Assembly (NCBI GenBank): GCA_937936615.1
Contig: CALDDN010000009.1
Location: 1 to 50,520 of the forward strand
DNA length: 50,520 nt
Origin: an uncultured Bacteroidia bacterium
Lineage (GTDB): Bacteria > Bacteroidota > Bacteroidia > J057 > CALDDN01
Reading direction: 5' to 3'
Under the pieces are notes generated by a model, which was not told where the DNA came from, did no database searches, and saw nothing but the letters and a program-made list of their open reading frames with translations. Positions 15,336 through 24,104 of this stretch are shown in pieces. A program made the translations under genes and the position numbers. Numbering within the stretch: position 1 is the stretch's first letter; every line of letters starts with the position of its first letter.

Positions 15336-18284
15336 ATGAAAGAATGGATTTGCTTTCGGCCCTTGACCCGCTGGGTAATGGTCTGCCTGCTCTGGGTGAT
15401 GGGTCCTGGTGGTGGGTGGGCGACTGCCTCCGACCTGCAGGGAGTACCAGTCTATGAACCGCTGAAGCCCTCGGCCGACCAGACTTTGCCGCCCGAGGTG
15501 GCGCGGGTCTTGCGTCGGGGCCTGCGCTACGACCTCGATCCCGCCACGCTGGAAGAGATTGCCCGCGAGCAGCCCCAGGATTTAGCCTTGCGTCTGGTCG
15601 ACGACCGCGGGCGCAGGCGTACCCTGCTGCTGACCCGTGCTCTCGTGCATGGCCCGAACTTTACTGTCAACACGCCCGACGGCCCCGCCACCGGCATCGA
15701 ACTGGGCCAGCACTACCGCGGGCGCGTGCTCGAGGAGGAAGGTTCCACGGTGGCCGTCTCGCTCTACCGCTTCGAGCTGGCCATTGTGGGCTGGGGGCCG
15801 GGTGGCACCTGGCAGGTGGGCGAACGCCGTCCCCCCCAAGGCCCCTCGGGCGGTTACTGGTACCTGCACAACGACGAGATTACTGCCCCCGGGCCGCCGC
15901 CCTGCGCCGGTGCCATCGACCCGGGCAGCCCGCCCGACAAGCCTTTGGGCGATCGGGCCATGAGCGCAGGCTGTCCCGTGGTTACTTTCTACTTTGAGGC
16001 CGACTGGCAGACTTTCCTCGACCGCAACTCGAGCATGGAGCGGACTACGGCACTCATTTCGACGATCTTCAATGCCGTAGCTACCTTCTATCAGCGCGAG
16101 GAGGTCAACGTGCGCCTCGACGAGGTTTTCATCTGGACGCAGATCGATCCCTACCGCCGCTTCGACCAGTCGGGTCCGATTCTCAATCTGCTGGCGCAGC
16201 GGGCACCGCTGGCCCAGCGGCCGAACATCGACTTCGGCCATCTTTATTCGACTCGGAACATTGGCGCGGGTGGCGTGGCCTTTCTGAACCAGATCTGCGG
16301 CCCGCCGGCCCTGCGGGTGGCCTACAGCAACGGCCAGACCGAAGTGGCCGACCTGCCGGTCTATTCGTGGACCCTCAATGTGGTAGCGCACGAAATGGGC
16401 CACAACCTGGGCAGCCCCCACACGCACAACTGCAGCTGGCCCGGTGGCCCCATCGACGGCTGCTACCCCGTGGAAGGTAACTGCGCCCAGCCTCCGCTGC
16501 CGACGGGCAGTTTTCGCGGCACGGTCATGAGCTATTGCCATCTGGTGCCGGGCACAGGCGTAGACCTCAACCAAGGCTTTGGCGAGCTGCCCGGGGCTTT
16601 GATCCGCCGGCGGCTGCTCGAGGCTCCCTGCCTGCGGATCGAAGCCTGCCCCTGCTACGGGCCGCGGGCACCGACAGCCACGGTGCAGGTGGGCGGCATC
16701 GATGCCACGGCCCAGTGGATCGGTACCGAAACCTCCGATGCTTTCGAATTCAGCTGGCGTCTGACGGGGGCCGAGTTCCCGCCCGACCAGCGCACCACCC
16801 AGGCCCGCTTCACGATGACCGACCTGGAGCCGCGGCGGCTCTACGAGTTCCGCGTGCGTTCGGTCTGCGGCCTCAAGGCGGGCGGCCCCGAAAGCTACTC
16901 GCCCTATACGACGCTGCTTTTTGATACGCGGACGATGCCTATCCGGGAGTTCTGCCAGGGTGAACAGGTGCTGCAGGCCACTGAAGGCCGCTTCGACGAC
17001 GGCAGCGGCGAGGGCTTCTACCGCGACAACTCCCGCTGCAGCTGGCTCATCGCCCCGCCCGGGGCCAAGCGCATCCGCATCTACGTCGAGGAGCTTGCTC
17101 TGGAGCAGCGGGCCGACTACGTCCAGATCTTCGACGGCCCCACCGAAGCCGACCGCCGGCTCATTGCCCTGACAGGCAACCAGATTCCGAACCGCGTCAT
17201 CGAATCGACCCAGGGGCGGGTGCTGGTGCTCTTTACTTCCAACGAAGTCAACACCGACCAGGGTTTTACCCTGCGCTACGAGGCCATCGGGGCCGTGGGC
17301 GATGCCTGTCAGGGTACGGCTTTCCTGCGCGAGCCGCGCGGAGGCTTCGGCGACGGCAGCGGCCCCAACAATTTCTACGCCAACAACCTCGAGTGCCGCT
17401 GGCTCATCCAGCCCGACGGGGTCGAGGGCCTGAGTCTTTTCTTTACCGAGTTTGCCACCGAGGCCCGTTTCGACGAGGTCTTCGTCTACGACGGCCCGAC
17501 CGAGGACAGCCCGCTGGCTGGCCGCTTCAGCGGACTGGACTTGCCTCCGGCGATCTACACCGGCCCAGCGGCCCTGGTGGTCTTTCGTACCGACCAGAAC
17601 CGCACGGCCGAGGGCTGGTTCCTGAGTTACGAGCCGCGTGGGGCCGACAACGTGGGCGTGCCCTGCCCTCTGAGCATGGCCTTGACCGAGGCTACCGGCA
17701 CCCTCGAAGACGGCAGCGGCCCCGAAGCCGACTACCGCAACAACACGCGCTGCACCTGGTACCTGCAGCCCGCCGGTGCCCGTCGCGTCGAACTGGTGAT
17801 CGAAGCTTTTGAGCTGGAACCTCTTTTCGACTTCCTGACCCTCTACGACGGGCCGACACCGGCTGCCCGCCTGCTGGGCCGCTTCCATGGCGACCAGCGT
17901 CCGCCCGACACGCTGCGCAGCAGCGGCCCCTCCGTTTTCATCGAGTTCCGGACCGACGGCAGCCTCACCGACCGCGGCTGGCGGCTGAGCTGGCGTCCTT
18001 ACGTGGCGACGGCCCGGGGGCTGAGCCGTCCGCCCCTGCCGCTGACCCTCTACCCCAATCCCACCGACGGCCAGCTCTGGCTCGACTACGGCGGCAACGG
18101 TCCGGCAGTGCCGGCGGTGCTGCGCCTGAGCGATGCGCTGGGTCGCCAGCAGCCCGCCCGTCCGCTGCGCCTCGACCCGGCGGGGCCGGTGCCCATCGAC
18201 CTGTCGGGGCTGGCTCCTGGGGTCTGGTTCCTCGAAATCGATTCGGAAGCCGGTGCCTGGCGGCAACCGGTCGTCAAGTACTGA
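15336..18284 (+). CDS. Secreted M12-type metalloprotease, three CUB domains, T9SS tail
   Basis: A 982-residue exported protein. After the signal peptide (WVMVCLLWVMGPGGG) comes a propeptide-like region, then a reprolysin-like zinc protease domain with HEMGHNLGSPH (His352, Glu353, His356, His362) and a Met-turn TVMSYCH near 394-400. A fibronectin-III-like segment (about 450-535) is followed by three CUB domains (about 540-650, 658-770, 776-890), each with DGSG, an N-x-x-C-x-W motif and a calcium-type acidic D-x-V/L-x-x-[FY]DGP. The end, LTLYPNPTDGQLWLDY to the final VVKY, is a type A T9SS sorting domain, so the enzyme is probably exported through the outer membrane and anchored or released. 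CUB domains in secreted proteases mediate protein or glycan binding. A strong terminator follows; no partner genes are adjacent. Confidence 0.92.
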   Translation: MKEWICFRPLTRWVMVCLLWVMGPGGGWATASDLQGVPVYEPLKPSADQTLPPEVARVLRRGLRYDLDPATLEEIAREQPQDLALRLVDDRGRRRTLLLTRALVHGPNFTVNTPDGPATGIELGQHYRGRVLEEEGSTVAVSLYRFELAIVGWGPGGTWQVGERRPPQGPSGGYWYLHNDEITAPGPPPCAGAIDPGSPPDKPLGDRAMSAGCPVVTFYFEADWQTFLDRNSSMERTTALISTIFNAVATFYQREEVNVRLDEVFIWTQIDPYRRFDQSGPILNLLAQRAPLAQRPNIDFGHLYSTRNIGAGGVAFLNQICGPPALRVAYSNGQTEVADLPVYSWTLNVVAHEMGHNLGSPHTHNCSWPGGPIDGCYPVEGNCAQPPLPTGSFRGTVMSYCHLVPGTGVDLNQGFGELPGALIRRRLLEAPCLRIEACPCYGPRAPTATVQVGGIDATAQWIGTETSDAFEFSWRLTGAEFPPDQRTTQARFTMTDLEPRRLYEFRVRSVCGLKAGGPESYSPYTTLLFDTRTMPIREFCQGEQVLQATEGRFDDGSGEGFYRDNSRCSWLIAPPGAKRIRIYVEELALEQRADYVQIFDGPTEADRRLIALTGNQIPNRVIESTQGRVLVLFTSNEVNTDQGFTLRYEAIGAVGDACQGTAFLREPRGGFGDGSGPNNFYANNLECRWLIQPDGVEGLSLFFTEFATEARFDEVFVYDGPTEDSPLAGRFSGLDLPPAIYTGPAALVVFRTDQNRTAEGWFLSYEPRGADNVGVPCPLSMALTEATGTLEDGSGPEADYRNNTRCTWYLQPAGARRVELVIEAFELEPLFDFLTLYDGPTPAARLLGRFHGDQRPPDTLRSSGPSVFIEFRTDGSLTDRGWRLSWRPYVATARGLSRPPLPLTLYPNPTDGQLWLDYGGNGPAVPAVLRLSDALGRQQPARPLRLDPAGPVPIDLSGLAPGVWFLEIDSEAGAWRQPVVKY

Positions 18285-18310
18285 GGCGGCGTTTCCGAAG
18301 GTTTTGTCGC

Positions 18311-18342
18311 GGGCCGACTCGTGGGGTCGGTCCGACTTTTTA
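18311..18342 (+). terminator. Terminator of the CUB metalloprotease gene
   Basis: An 8-bp stem (GGGCCGAC 18311-18318 with GTCGGTCC 18326-18333, one G-U pair) and 7-nt loop, followed by GACTTTTTA. Located 27 bp after the stop codon. Confidence 0.75.
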
Positions 18343-18580
18343 GTTGAATCTGTTTATTTTTTTGTTAAATCATATTTTTTAATTCTGAAAAAATAAAAAC
18401 TTAGAGCGACAGCTGCCTACAGGTTTGCCGGGAATGGAAGCTTTGCTGGCCGACTGAACCCGAAAAGCCCTGCCTCGGGGGCTGCCGTCCCCGAGCGGCC
18501 CGAGGCTGCAGGCCATTCCGTAGGCCATCAGACTCGTAATTTGCGATACTTTTTGCCCGACTGCATCGTTTGCCTTGCAT
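18343..18580. other. Intergenic region with A/T-only hairpin
   Basis: Non-coding stretch before the P460 gene. It contains an A/T hairpin ATTTTTT-AATTCTG-AAAAAAT at 18374-18394, whose loop nearly matches that of a second hairpin at 20977-20998. The promoter of the P460 gene is probably near 18545-18575 but no box stands out. Confidence 0.5.
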
Positions 18581-19144
18581 ATGCTGCTTCGTTTCTGTTT
18601 GCTGCTTGCCCTGGTTCTGGCCGCCTGTTCCGATTCAAAGGAAAAAAAGGAGGATAAACCGGTGCCCGAGGTGCCCCTGACGCAGGCCGGTCTCGATTCG
18701 GTGCGTACCCTGCAGTTCGAGGGTCTGAGCGGGGTGTGGATCGAGGGTACCGACAGCATCCCCACAGCCCACGCCGGTACGGACAGCCTGATGGCCGAGA
18801 GCACCAACCGCAGCCTCTACACGAGCTACCCCAAAGAAACGCCCGGGCGCATCGCCCCCGGCACGCTGCTGGCCAAGCATGTTTTCCGCCGCAACCCCAA
18901 CGGCACCGACGGCGACCGCCTGGCCGTTTTTGTGATGCACCGGCAGAATACGGGCTACTTTCCCGAGGGTGGCGACTGGGATTACTACGTGCTGCCGGCC
19001 AGCTCGGTAACGGCGGCCCATCCCAACGGCCAGCTCGCCGAAGCTCTGCGTACGCTGGGCACGCATCAGGTCTTCCGCAAAGCCCGGTACTGTGCCGACT
19101 GCCACGCCCGTGGCGGCAGCGACTTTCTGTTCTCGCGGCGGTAA
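18581..19144 (+). CDS. Cytochrome P460 family lipoprotein
   Basis: A 187-residue exported lipoprotein: signal LLRFCLLLALVLAACSDS, lipidated Cys16, then a charged linker. The body matches the cytochrome P460 family (PF16694), with a C-terminal heme-attachment motif YCADCHARGGSDFLF (Cys171, Cys174, His175). P460 cytochromes covalently bind a modified heme and, in ammonia oxidisers, oxidise hydroxylamine; related proteins (cytochrome c'-beta) bind NO. In heterotrophic Bacteroidota the role is unknown, with NO or hydroxylamine detoxification the usual guess. The ATG at 18581 is preferred over the TTG two codons earlier. Confidence 0.85.
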   Translation: MLLRFCLLLALVLAACSDSKEKKEDKPVPEVPLTQAGLDSVRTLQFEGLSGVWIEGTDSIPTAHAGTDSLMAESTNRSLYTSYPKETPGRIAPGTLLAKHVFRRNPNGTDGDRLAVFVMHRQNTGYFPEGGDWDYYVLPASSVTAAHPNGQLAEALRTLGTHQVFRKARYCADCHARGGSDFLFSRR

Positions 19145-19180
19145 GGCCGGGCCTGGTTTTTTTCCTGCACTGTCGTCCGA

Positions 19181-19214
19181 GCAGTCGTAAAATAAAAGCA
19201 GTCGTAAAATAAAA
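19181..19214. repeat. 17-bp perfect tandem duplication
   Basis: Two adjacent identical copies of GCAGTCGTAAAATAAAA (19181-19197, 19198-19214), immediately beside the terminator stem at 19214-19238. Probably a local replication-slippage duplication. Confidence 0.9.
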
Positions 19215-19238
19215 AAGGCCTGCGCTTGGCGGGCCTTT
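19214..19238 (-). terminator. Terminator of the outer-membrane barrel gene
   Basis: A 10-bp stem (AAAGGCCTGC 19214-19223 with GCGGGCCTTT 19229-19238, one G-U pair) and 5-nt loop. On the minus strand it is followed by a T-rich run, and it lies 34 bp beyond the stop of the leftward gene ending at 19273. Confidence 0.8.
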
Positions 19239-19272
19239 CGGGTACTGCAGGTGAGCTGGTATTGGGTCGGGG

Positions 19273-19881
19273 CTAGAAGTGAATCTGCAGGCCGATATTG
19301 GCCCACGAGTAGCCGAAGCCGAACTCACCGAAGAGGCTGATCTGGTCGGTCAGGCCGTAGGCTGCGCCGAGGAAAAACGCCCCTGCCGGGTAGGCACCGC
19401 CGTAGTCGTAGACGCTGTCGTCGTAGAGGGGGTCTTTGCCACTGACCCAGCGGCTGCGGAAGGTTTCGATGCGCACCCCGGGCGCAAAGCCGAAGTAGGT
19501 ATCGAGACGGGGTACCTCGAAATCGTAGTGCAGGGCCAGACGGGCCGCAATGACGGTATTGGTCCAGGTCCAGCGGATTTCGTCCCGGCGATTGGGCCGC
19601 CAGCGGTAGGTGGTCTGGCCGAAGCCGAGCATCGGGCCGACCGAAAAGACCGTCGGTCCCAGCTCGCCAACCCCGATATCCAGATGAGCTCGTAGGAACC
19701 AGGGGGTCGAAACACCATAGCTACCGTAGTAGCTGTAGCCCAGTCCCATGCCGAAGCCCAAGGCTTTCGAGCCTTTATCCATGAGCTTTTGAGCCTGTAT
19801 CTGCGGGCTGGTACCCAGCATCGCCAGTAAAACCAGCAAGCCCGACAGGCTCGATTTCAAGTAAGAGAACCGCATTGTCAT
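19273..19881 (-). CDS. Outer-membrane beta-barrel protein, unnamed family
   Basis: A 202-residue exported protein with signal peptide (LSGLLVLLAMLGTSPQIQAQ) followed by glycine- and aromatic-rich amphipathic strands: ALGFGMGLGYSYYGSYG, GPTVFSVGPMLGFGQTTYRW, AARLALHYDFEV and the final strand SLFGEFGFGYSWANIGLQIHF, which ends in Phe as outer-membrane barrels usually do. It is about the size of an eight-stranded OmpW/OmpX-like barrel, but no named family is recognised and the function is unknown. The start MTMRFSYL at 19881 is chosen because it gives a compact signal peptide; the longer frame to 19941 is unlikely. Confidence 0.75.
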   Translation of the reverse strand: MTMRFSYLKSSLSGLLVLLAMLGTSPQIQAQKLMDKGSKALGFGMGLGYSYYGSYGVSTPWFLRAHLDIGVGELGPTVFSVGPMLGFGQTTYRWRPNRRDEIRWTWTNTVIAARLALHYDFEVPRLDTYFGFAPGVRIETFRSRWVSGKDPLYDDSVYDYGGAYPAGAFFLGAAYGLTDQISLFGEFGFGYSWANIGLQIHF

Positions 19882-20000
19882 CGGTAGGTCAATGTTGTAG
19901 AGGTGTGTGTGTAACAAGCTTTGAGACCTATGCAGCGGCAAAGTTAAGGACGAGGGCCAAGCGGTACATCGGCGGGTCGGTGCTGGCCGGTAAAAAACTG

Positions 20001-20008
20001 TATTTTCG
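20001..20008 (+). promoter_or_regulatory. -7-like box close to the TIGR01777 start
   Basis: TATTTTCG (TAnnTTYG type) with 7 nt to the ATG at 20016, suggesting a very short or absent 5' leader. Confidence 0.45.
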
Positions 20009-20015
20009 CAGCCGA

Positions 20016-20948
20016 ATGAAAACCGAAATCGACGAAATTCCCGTAGCCAAACGGGTGCTCCTGACGGGGGGAACGGGCCTGATCGGCAACCGCCTGCTCG
20101 AGCTGCTGACCACTGAAGGCTATCTGACGACCATTCTCACCCGTGGCGACCGGCAGGCCACCCACCCGCTGCACCGCTACGTAAAGTGGGACGGCCGCCA
20201 CATCGATCCCGACCTTGGCCCCCAGGGGGTAGTCATCAACCTGGCAGGAGCGGGTATCGCCGACCACCGCTGGACAGCCAGTTACAAAAAGCTCATCCTC
20301 GATAGCCGCGTGCAGGCCACACGGGCCTGCGTCGAATGGATCGGCAGCCAGGCCCTCAGGCCGCGGGTTTTCCTTTCGGCCTCGGCCGTGGGCTACTACC
20401 CCACCAATACGGCCAAGGCCCTGACCGAAGACAGCCCGCCGGGCAACGACTTCCTGGCCCGTACGGGCGTAGCCTGGGAGGCGGCTGCCCAAGGGGCCGG
20501 CATCCGCACGGTGCTCATGCGCACGGGCGTGGTCTTTGCCACCGAAGGGGGAGCCTTTCCGCGCCTGCTCACCCCCTTCAAGTTCTACGCCGGCGGTTAT
20601 GTAGGTACCGGCAACCAGCCCTTCCCGTGGATACACATCGAGGACGTGATCGGTCTGTTTCGTTTTGCGCTCGAAAACGAGCAGATCAGCGGTCCGCTCA
20701 ACGTGGTGGCTCCCGACCTCAAAACGAACAAGCAGGTGGCGCACACCCTCGGTCGGCTGATTGGCAAGCCTTCGGGACTGCCCGTACCGGCTTTTGCCGT
20801 GAAAGCCATCATGGGCGAATCGGCCACGATTCTGCTCGACGGCCAGCGCGTCGAGCCACGCAAAGCCCTCGACTCGGGCTACGTCTTCACTTTTCCCAAG
20901 CTCGAGGCGGCCTTGCAGCACCTGCTCAACCCCGACGTCCGGCGCTAG
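20016..20948 (+). CDS. TIGR01777 family SDR/epimerase-like oxidoreductase
   Basis: A 310-residue extended short-chain dehydrogenase. It has the NAD(P)-binding RVLLTGGTGLIGNRLLELL near the N-terminus, VINLAGAGIADHRWTASYKK, the active-site region VFLSASAVGYY (SxVGYY), LRTGV-type MRTGVVFATEGGAFPRLL, and GTGNQPFPWIHIEDVIGLF. These are signatures of the TIGR01777/YfcH family, which includes proteins linked to cell-division phenotypes but without a proven reaction. The frame opens 47 codons earlier, but that part is antisense to the barrel gene's leader; the ATG at 20016 places the Rossmann motif correctly. Confidence 0.92.
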   Translation: MKTEIDEIPVAKRVLLTGGTGLIGNRLLELLTTEGYLTTILTRGDRQATHPLHRYVKWDGRHIDPDLGPQGVVINLAGAGIADHRWTASYKKLILDSRVQATRACVEWIGSQALRPRVFLSASAVGYYPTNTAKALTEDSPPGNDFLARTGVAWEAAAQGAGIRTVLMRTGVVFATEGGAFPRLLTPFKFYAGGYVGTGNQPFPWIHIEDVIGLFRFALENEQISGPLNVVAPDLKTNKQVAHTLGRLIGKPSGLPVPAFAVKAIMGESATILLDGQRVEPRKALDSGYVFTFPKLEAALQHLLNPDVRR

Positions 20949-20976
20949 GGCTGCGCCCGGCGCATCGTTCGCCTGT

Positions 20977-20998
20977 TTTTCTTTATTCTGAAAGAAAA
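20977..20998. repeat. A/T-rich hairpin with ATTCTG loop
   Basis: TTTTCTTT-ATTCTG-AAAGAAAA, an 8-bp stem in the spacer between the convergent TIGR01777 and purH genes. It could work as a bidirectional terminator. The loop resembles that of the hairpin at 18374-18394. Confidence 0.6.
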
Positions 20999-21059
20999 AA
21001 GAAAAGCCACTCGTTTCGATACAAGTTTCCAAGGGGGCGAAGGCACCCGATGCATCGGC

Positions 21060-22562
21060 TCAGTGCCGGAAATGCCGCGTACCCGTGTGGTACATGGCCA
21101 GTCCCAGGCGGTTGGCGGCTTCAGTCGATTCACGGTCGCGTACCGAGCCGCCCGGCTGCACCAGTACGGCAATCCCCGCTGCTGCCGCTTCCTCCACCAG
21201 ATCGGCAAAGGGGAAAAAGCCGTCCGAAGCCAGCACCGCCCCCCTCGGATCAAAGCCGTTGAGCCGTGTCTTGTCGAGGGCCTGCCGCAGCGCGGCGATG
21301 CGTGCCGTCTGGCCCGTGCCCGCTCCGATGAGCTGCCCCGCGCGCACCAGCGCAATGCCGTTCGATTTGAGATGAGCGGCCACTCGCTCGGCCAGCATCA
21401 GGTCGGGCCACTGTTCGGGCGGTGCCGCGGTCGCTGTTACCAGTGTCCAGGTGTCGGGCGTGGTAAACTGGCGGTCTTCGGCCTGCACCAGCTCGCCTGT
21501 GAGCACCGACCGCCGCAGTTCGCTGGCGAGTGCCGCCTCCAGCTCGCCGTAGGCGATGAGCATGCGCTTTTCTTTCTGGGTCAGAAAGGCAAGTACTTCC
21601 TCTGTAAACGCGGGTGCGGCCACCAGTTCGTAGAACAGGCTGTCGATCGACTGGGCCGTCTGCAAATCGAGGGGCCGGTTGCTCACGATCACCCCTCCGA
21701 AAGCCGAGACGGGGTCGCTGTCGAGGGCGGCCTGCCAGGCTTCGTAGACAGTGGGCCGCAGGGCCAGACCGCAGGGGGTGGTGTGTTTGAGGATGGCGAC
21801 GGCGGCTTGCGAAGTGCCGGCACTCACATCGCGCAGCAGGCGCAGGCCTGCATCAAGGTCGAGCAGGTTATTGTACGAGAGGGTTTTACCGCCCAGCTGC
21901 TGGAGGCTTTCGGGCCAGGGGCCGGCAAATCGGGCGGCTTGGTGGGGGTTTTCGCCGTAGCGCAGGGCTGGGACTTGGAGTACCCCGCCCGTCAGGTAGT
22001 CGGCGATGAGGCGGTCGTAGTCCGAGACGAGGCGGAAGGCGTTGGCTGCCAGCTCGCGCCGCTGCGCGTCGGTGAGGGCGCCTTCTTGAACTTCGAGCCA
22101 GCGGGCGGCCCGTTCGACGTCGGCAGGGTTGCTCAGCACCCCCACCCAGGCATGGTTCTTGGCTGCGGCCCGCAGCAAGGCCACGCCCCCGATGTCGATG
22201 AGTTCGATTTGCTGGCTGGGGCTGCACTTTTCCTGCAGTCCGTTGGCAAAGGGGTAGAGATCGACGGCCACCAGGTCGATGGCCCGCAGGCCGTGGCGGT
22301 CGAGCTGGGTCAGGTGGGTGGGGCGGGCGCGGTCGGCCAGGATGCCGCCAAAGACTGCCGGATGGAGCGTCTTGACCCGCCCGTCGAGCATTTCGGGAAA
22401 GCCTGTCAGGTCGGCCACTTCGCGGACTTCGAGGCCACGCCCCCGCAGGTAATCGGCGGTGCCGCCGGTACTGAGGCAGGCTACATCGAAGCGGCGCAGC
22501 ACTTCGGTCAGCGGATCGAGGGCCGACTTGCGCCAGGCCGAAAGCAGGGCGGTACGGATCAT
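21060..22562 (-). CDS. purH: Bifunctional AICAR transformylase / IMP cyclohydrolase
   Basis: A 500-residue protein catalysing the last two steps of IMP synthesis. The N-terminal MGS-like IMP cyclohydrolase domain shows ACLSTGGTADYLRGRG, LTGFPEMLDGRVKTLHPAVF and AVDLYPF. The AICAR transformylase domain follows, with LRYGENPHQAARF, LSYNNLLDLDAG, AAVAILKHTTPCGLA, SAFGGVIVSNRPLD, VRAGQLIGAGTGQTAR and SDGFFPFADLVEEAA. Slightly shorter than E. coli PurH. The ATG at 22560-22562 is chosen; the 12 codons upstream lack family similarity. A TAAATTGG box (22595-22602, minus strand) lies 32 nt before it. Confidence 0.97.
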   Translation of the reverse strand: MIRTALLSAWRKSALDPLTEVLRRFDVACLSTGGTADYLRGRGLEVREVADLTGFPEMLDGRVKTLHPAVFGGILADRARPTHLTQLDRHGLRAIDLVAVDLYPFANGLQEKCSPSQQIELIDIGGVALLRAAAKNHAWVGVLSNPADVERAARWLEVQEGALTDAQRRELAANAFRLVSDYDRLIADYLTGGVLQVPALRYGENPHQAARFAGPWPESLQQLGGKTLSYNNLLDLDAGLRLLRDVSAGTSQAAVAILKHTTPCGLALRPTVYEAWQAALDSDPVSAFGGVIVSNRPLDLQTAQSIDSLFYELVAAPAFTEEVLAFLTQKEKRMLIAYGELEAALASELRRSVLTGELVQAEDRQFTTPDTWTLVTATAAPPEQWPDLMLAERVAAHLKSNGIALVRAGQLIGAGTGQTARIAALRQALDKTRLNGFDPRGAVLASDGFFPFADLVEEAAAAGIAVLVQPGGSVRDRESTEAANRLGLAMYHTGTRHFRH

Positions 22563-22651
22563 GGCAGCTTCCACTAGGGCTTGGGGTTGGGCCGCCAATT
22601 TATCGAAAATTCAAGTGTCTGACTGCCTCTTTTTCGATGTCTGTGCTCAGA

Positions 22652-23805
22652 CTAGCCCGTCCGCTGCCAGCTACCCAGCACTTCGGTCGTCAGGCGGTAG
22701 CGGGCCGGTGAACTGTTCTCACGGGTCAGCAAGCCTACTTCGGTCAGGGCCTGCAGGTCGCGCTCGAGCGTGCTGAGCGATCGGTTGTGCAGCAGTTGCA
22801 TCAGCCCAGACGACAGGAAGGGGATTTGGGTTGCTTCAAAGCTTTGACCCTGAGGCAGCAGCAGGGCCAGCCGGCGGATGCGCTGCCGGCGGGGCTTTTC
22901 GGGAAACTGCTTTTCGTGCTGCTCGAAGGTCTGGTAGACGTGCCGCTGCCAGGCCATGCGCCATTGCTGGCCCATGAGATCCTCCTCCAGCTCGGCAAGG
23001 CTGTGCAGCAGGCCATCGAGCGCATAGGTCAGGAAGGCCGTCAGCTCGCCGCTCTCGCCGGCCTGCTTGAGCTGCTGGTAGTAGAGGCTGCGTGTCAGGT
23101 TGTAGTGGTCGGCCATGCGGTGGGCAAAATGCGCGGGAACGCCCCCGCGCAGCAGCAGCCAGAACTCGATCAGACGGCCCGTGCGTCCGTTGCCGTCGCC
23201 GAAGGGGTGGATCAGCTCGATGTAGACGTGGGCGACAATGGCCTGAACGAGGGCCGTTTCGAGGGTCTGCCTGCCCGACGCATAGGGGAATTCCCGCGCC
23301 ATGAAGTCGAAAAACCGACGCATCAGCTCGGGCACCTCGCTGCTGTCGGGCGGGCGGTAGCCCCGCCCACTACGACGTTGTTGCTCCGGTAGCGGCCCGG
23401 GATTGCCTCGAAGACCTCGCCCAGATTCCGGCCCACGCGGCGGTGCAGTTCCAGCAGCAGGGCATCGTCCATAAGTCCGGGTTCGGAGCTGCCGCACGTG
23501 GACTCGAGGCAGAAATCGAAGGCATCGAGCATGTTTCTGATTTCTTGTTCCAGGTAGCCGGCCCGCAGGTTTTCGATCGGCTGGTTTTCGACAAGGCGGC
23601 GGATATCTGCTTCGCTGAGCGTATTGCCTTCGATGGCGGTGGTGGCCTGAGTGCCTTTGACGAGCCAGACGCTGTGCAGGCGTTGGCGTTCCTCGGGCAG
23701 CCGGGGCGGCAGGCGGATGCGCTCGGCGCACTACCCCAGTACCGGCTGCAGGGCTGCGGGATTCCAGTTGCGGTGGAAGGACAGCTTGGAGTGGATTTCG
23801 GGCAC
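22652..23805 (-). pseudogene. Fic family protein, disrupted by a stop and a frameshift
   Basis: Encodes a Fic-domain AMP-transferase-type protein in broken form. The 3' frame holds VHVYIELIHPFGDGNGRTGR-type sequence, i.e. the intact HPFGDGNGRTGR active-site motif, plus a C-terminal winged-helix-like region (SLSTLERDLQALTEVGLLTR). The 5' part lies in another frame: KLSFHRNWNPAAL, TTAIEGNTLSEADIR, MLDAFDFCLES and GRYRSNNVVVGG. The frames join near 23360-23366 (one base missing, or two extra, between VVVG and YRPPDSSEVPEL). The 5' frame is also interrupted by an in-frame TAG at 23731-23733. Proposed original start: GTG at 23803-23805; a perfect TAAATTTG box lies 23 nt upstream (23828-23835). A decayed toxin-like gene or sequencing errors in a G+C-rich stretch could both explain this. 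Confidence 0.85.
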
Positions 23806-23827
23806 GTTGATCTTCGTTTTCGGGGTG

Positions 23828-23835
23828 CAAATTTA
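23828..23835 (-). promoter_or_regulatory. -7 box upstream of the broken fic gene
   Basis: TAAATTTG on the minus strand, perfect TAnnTTTG, ending 22 nt before the proposed GTG start. Confidence 0.45.
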
Positions 23836-24089
23836 TCCTTAATCTGAACTTTACTTTATAATACCATCCGCTATCCTTTTTGCCTGTACAGAATTTATAT
23901 CTGATCTGAAAAATAGATTCTTTCCCGTAGAACGGTCGGCAAAAGTCTGTATCACTTTATCTGATGATTATGTGTATATAATAGTAAAAGAAAAGATTGG
24001 GCCACGTACGTCCATGAGGGCCGCTTCGCGGAAAGCGAATAAAGCGAATAAAGCGAAGGCCTGCCCGATCGCCGGCCGTTGCCTCGCGC
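23836..24089. other. A+T-rich spacer with 9-bp triplicate
   Basis: Non-coding, A+T-rich region between the broken fic gene and the glycosyltransferase. It contains three tandem copies of AAAGCGAAT (24032-24058, last copy ending in G). I see no gene here. Confidence 0.6.
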
Positions 24090-24104
24090 TTGCGAACTTC
24101 GCCC

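Noticed and set aside
15582-18266. An 894-codon minus-strand frame opposite the CUB protease
   Set aside because: Antisense artefact of biased codon use; the plus strand encodes a complete protease with all catalytic motifs.
19145-19272. A second terminator for the P460 gene at GGCCGGGCC before a T-run
   Set aside because: The stem would need a loop too small to fold; only the minus-strand terminator at 19214-19238 is convincing.
24032-24058. Three 9-bp repeats as a possible CRISPR or iteron array
   Set aside because: Too few, too short and without spacers; most likely replication slippage.
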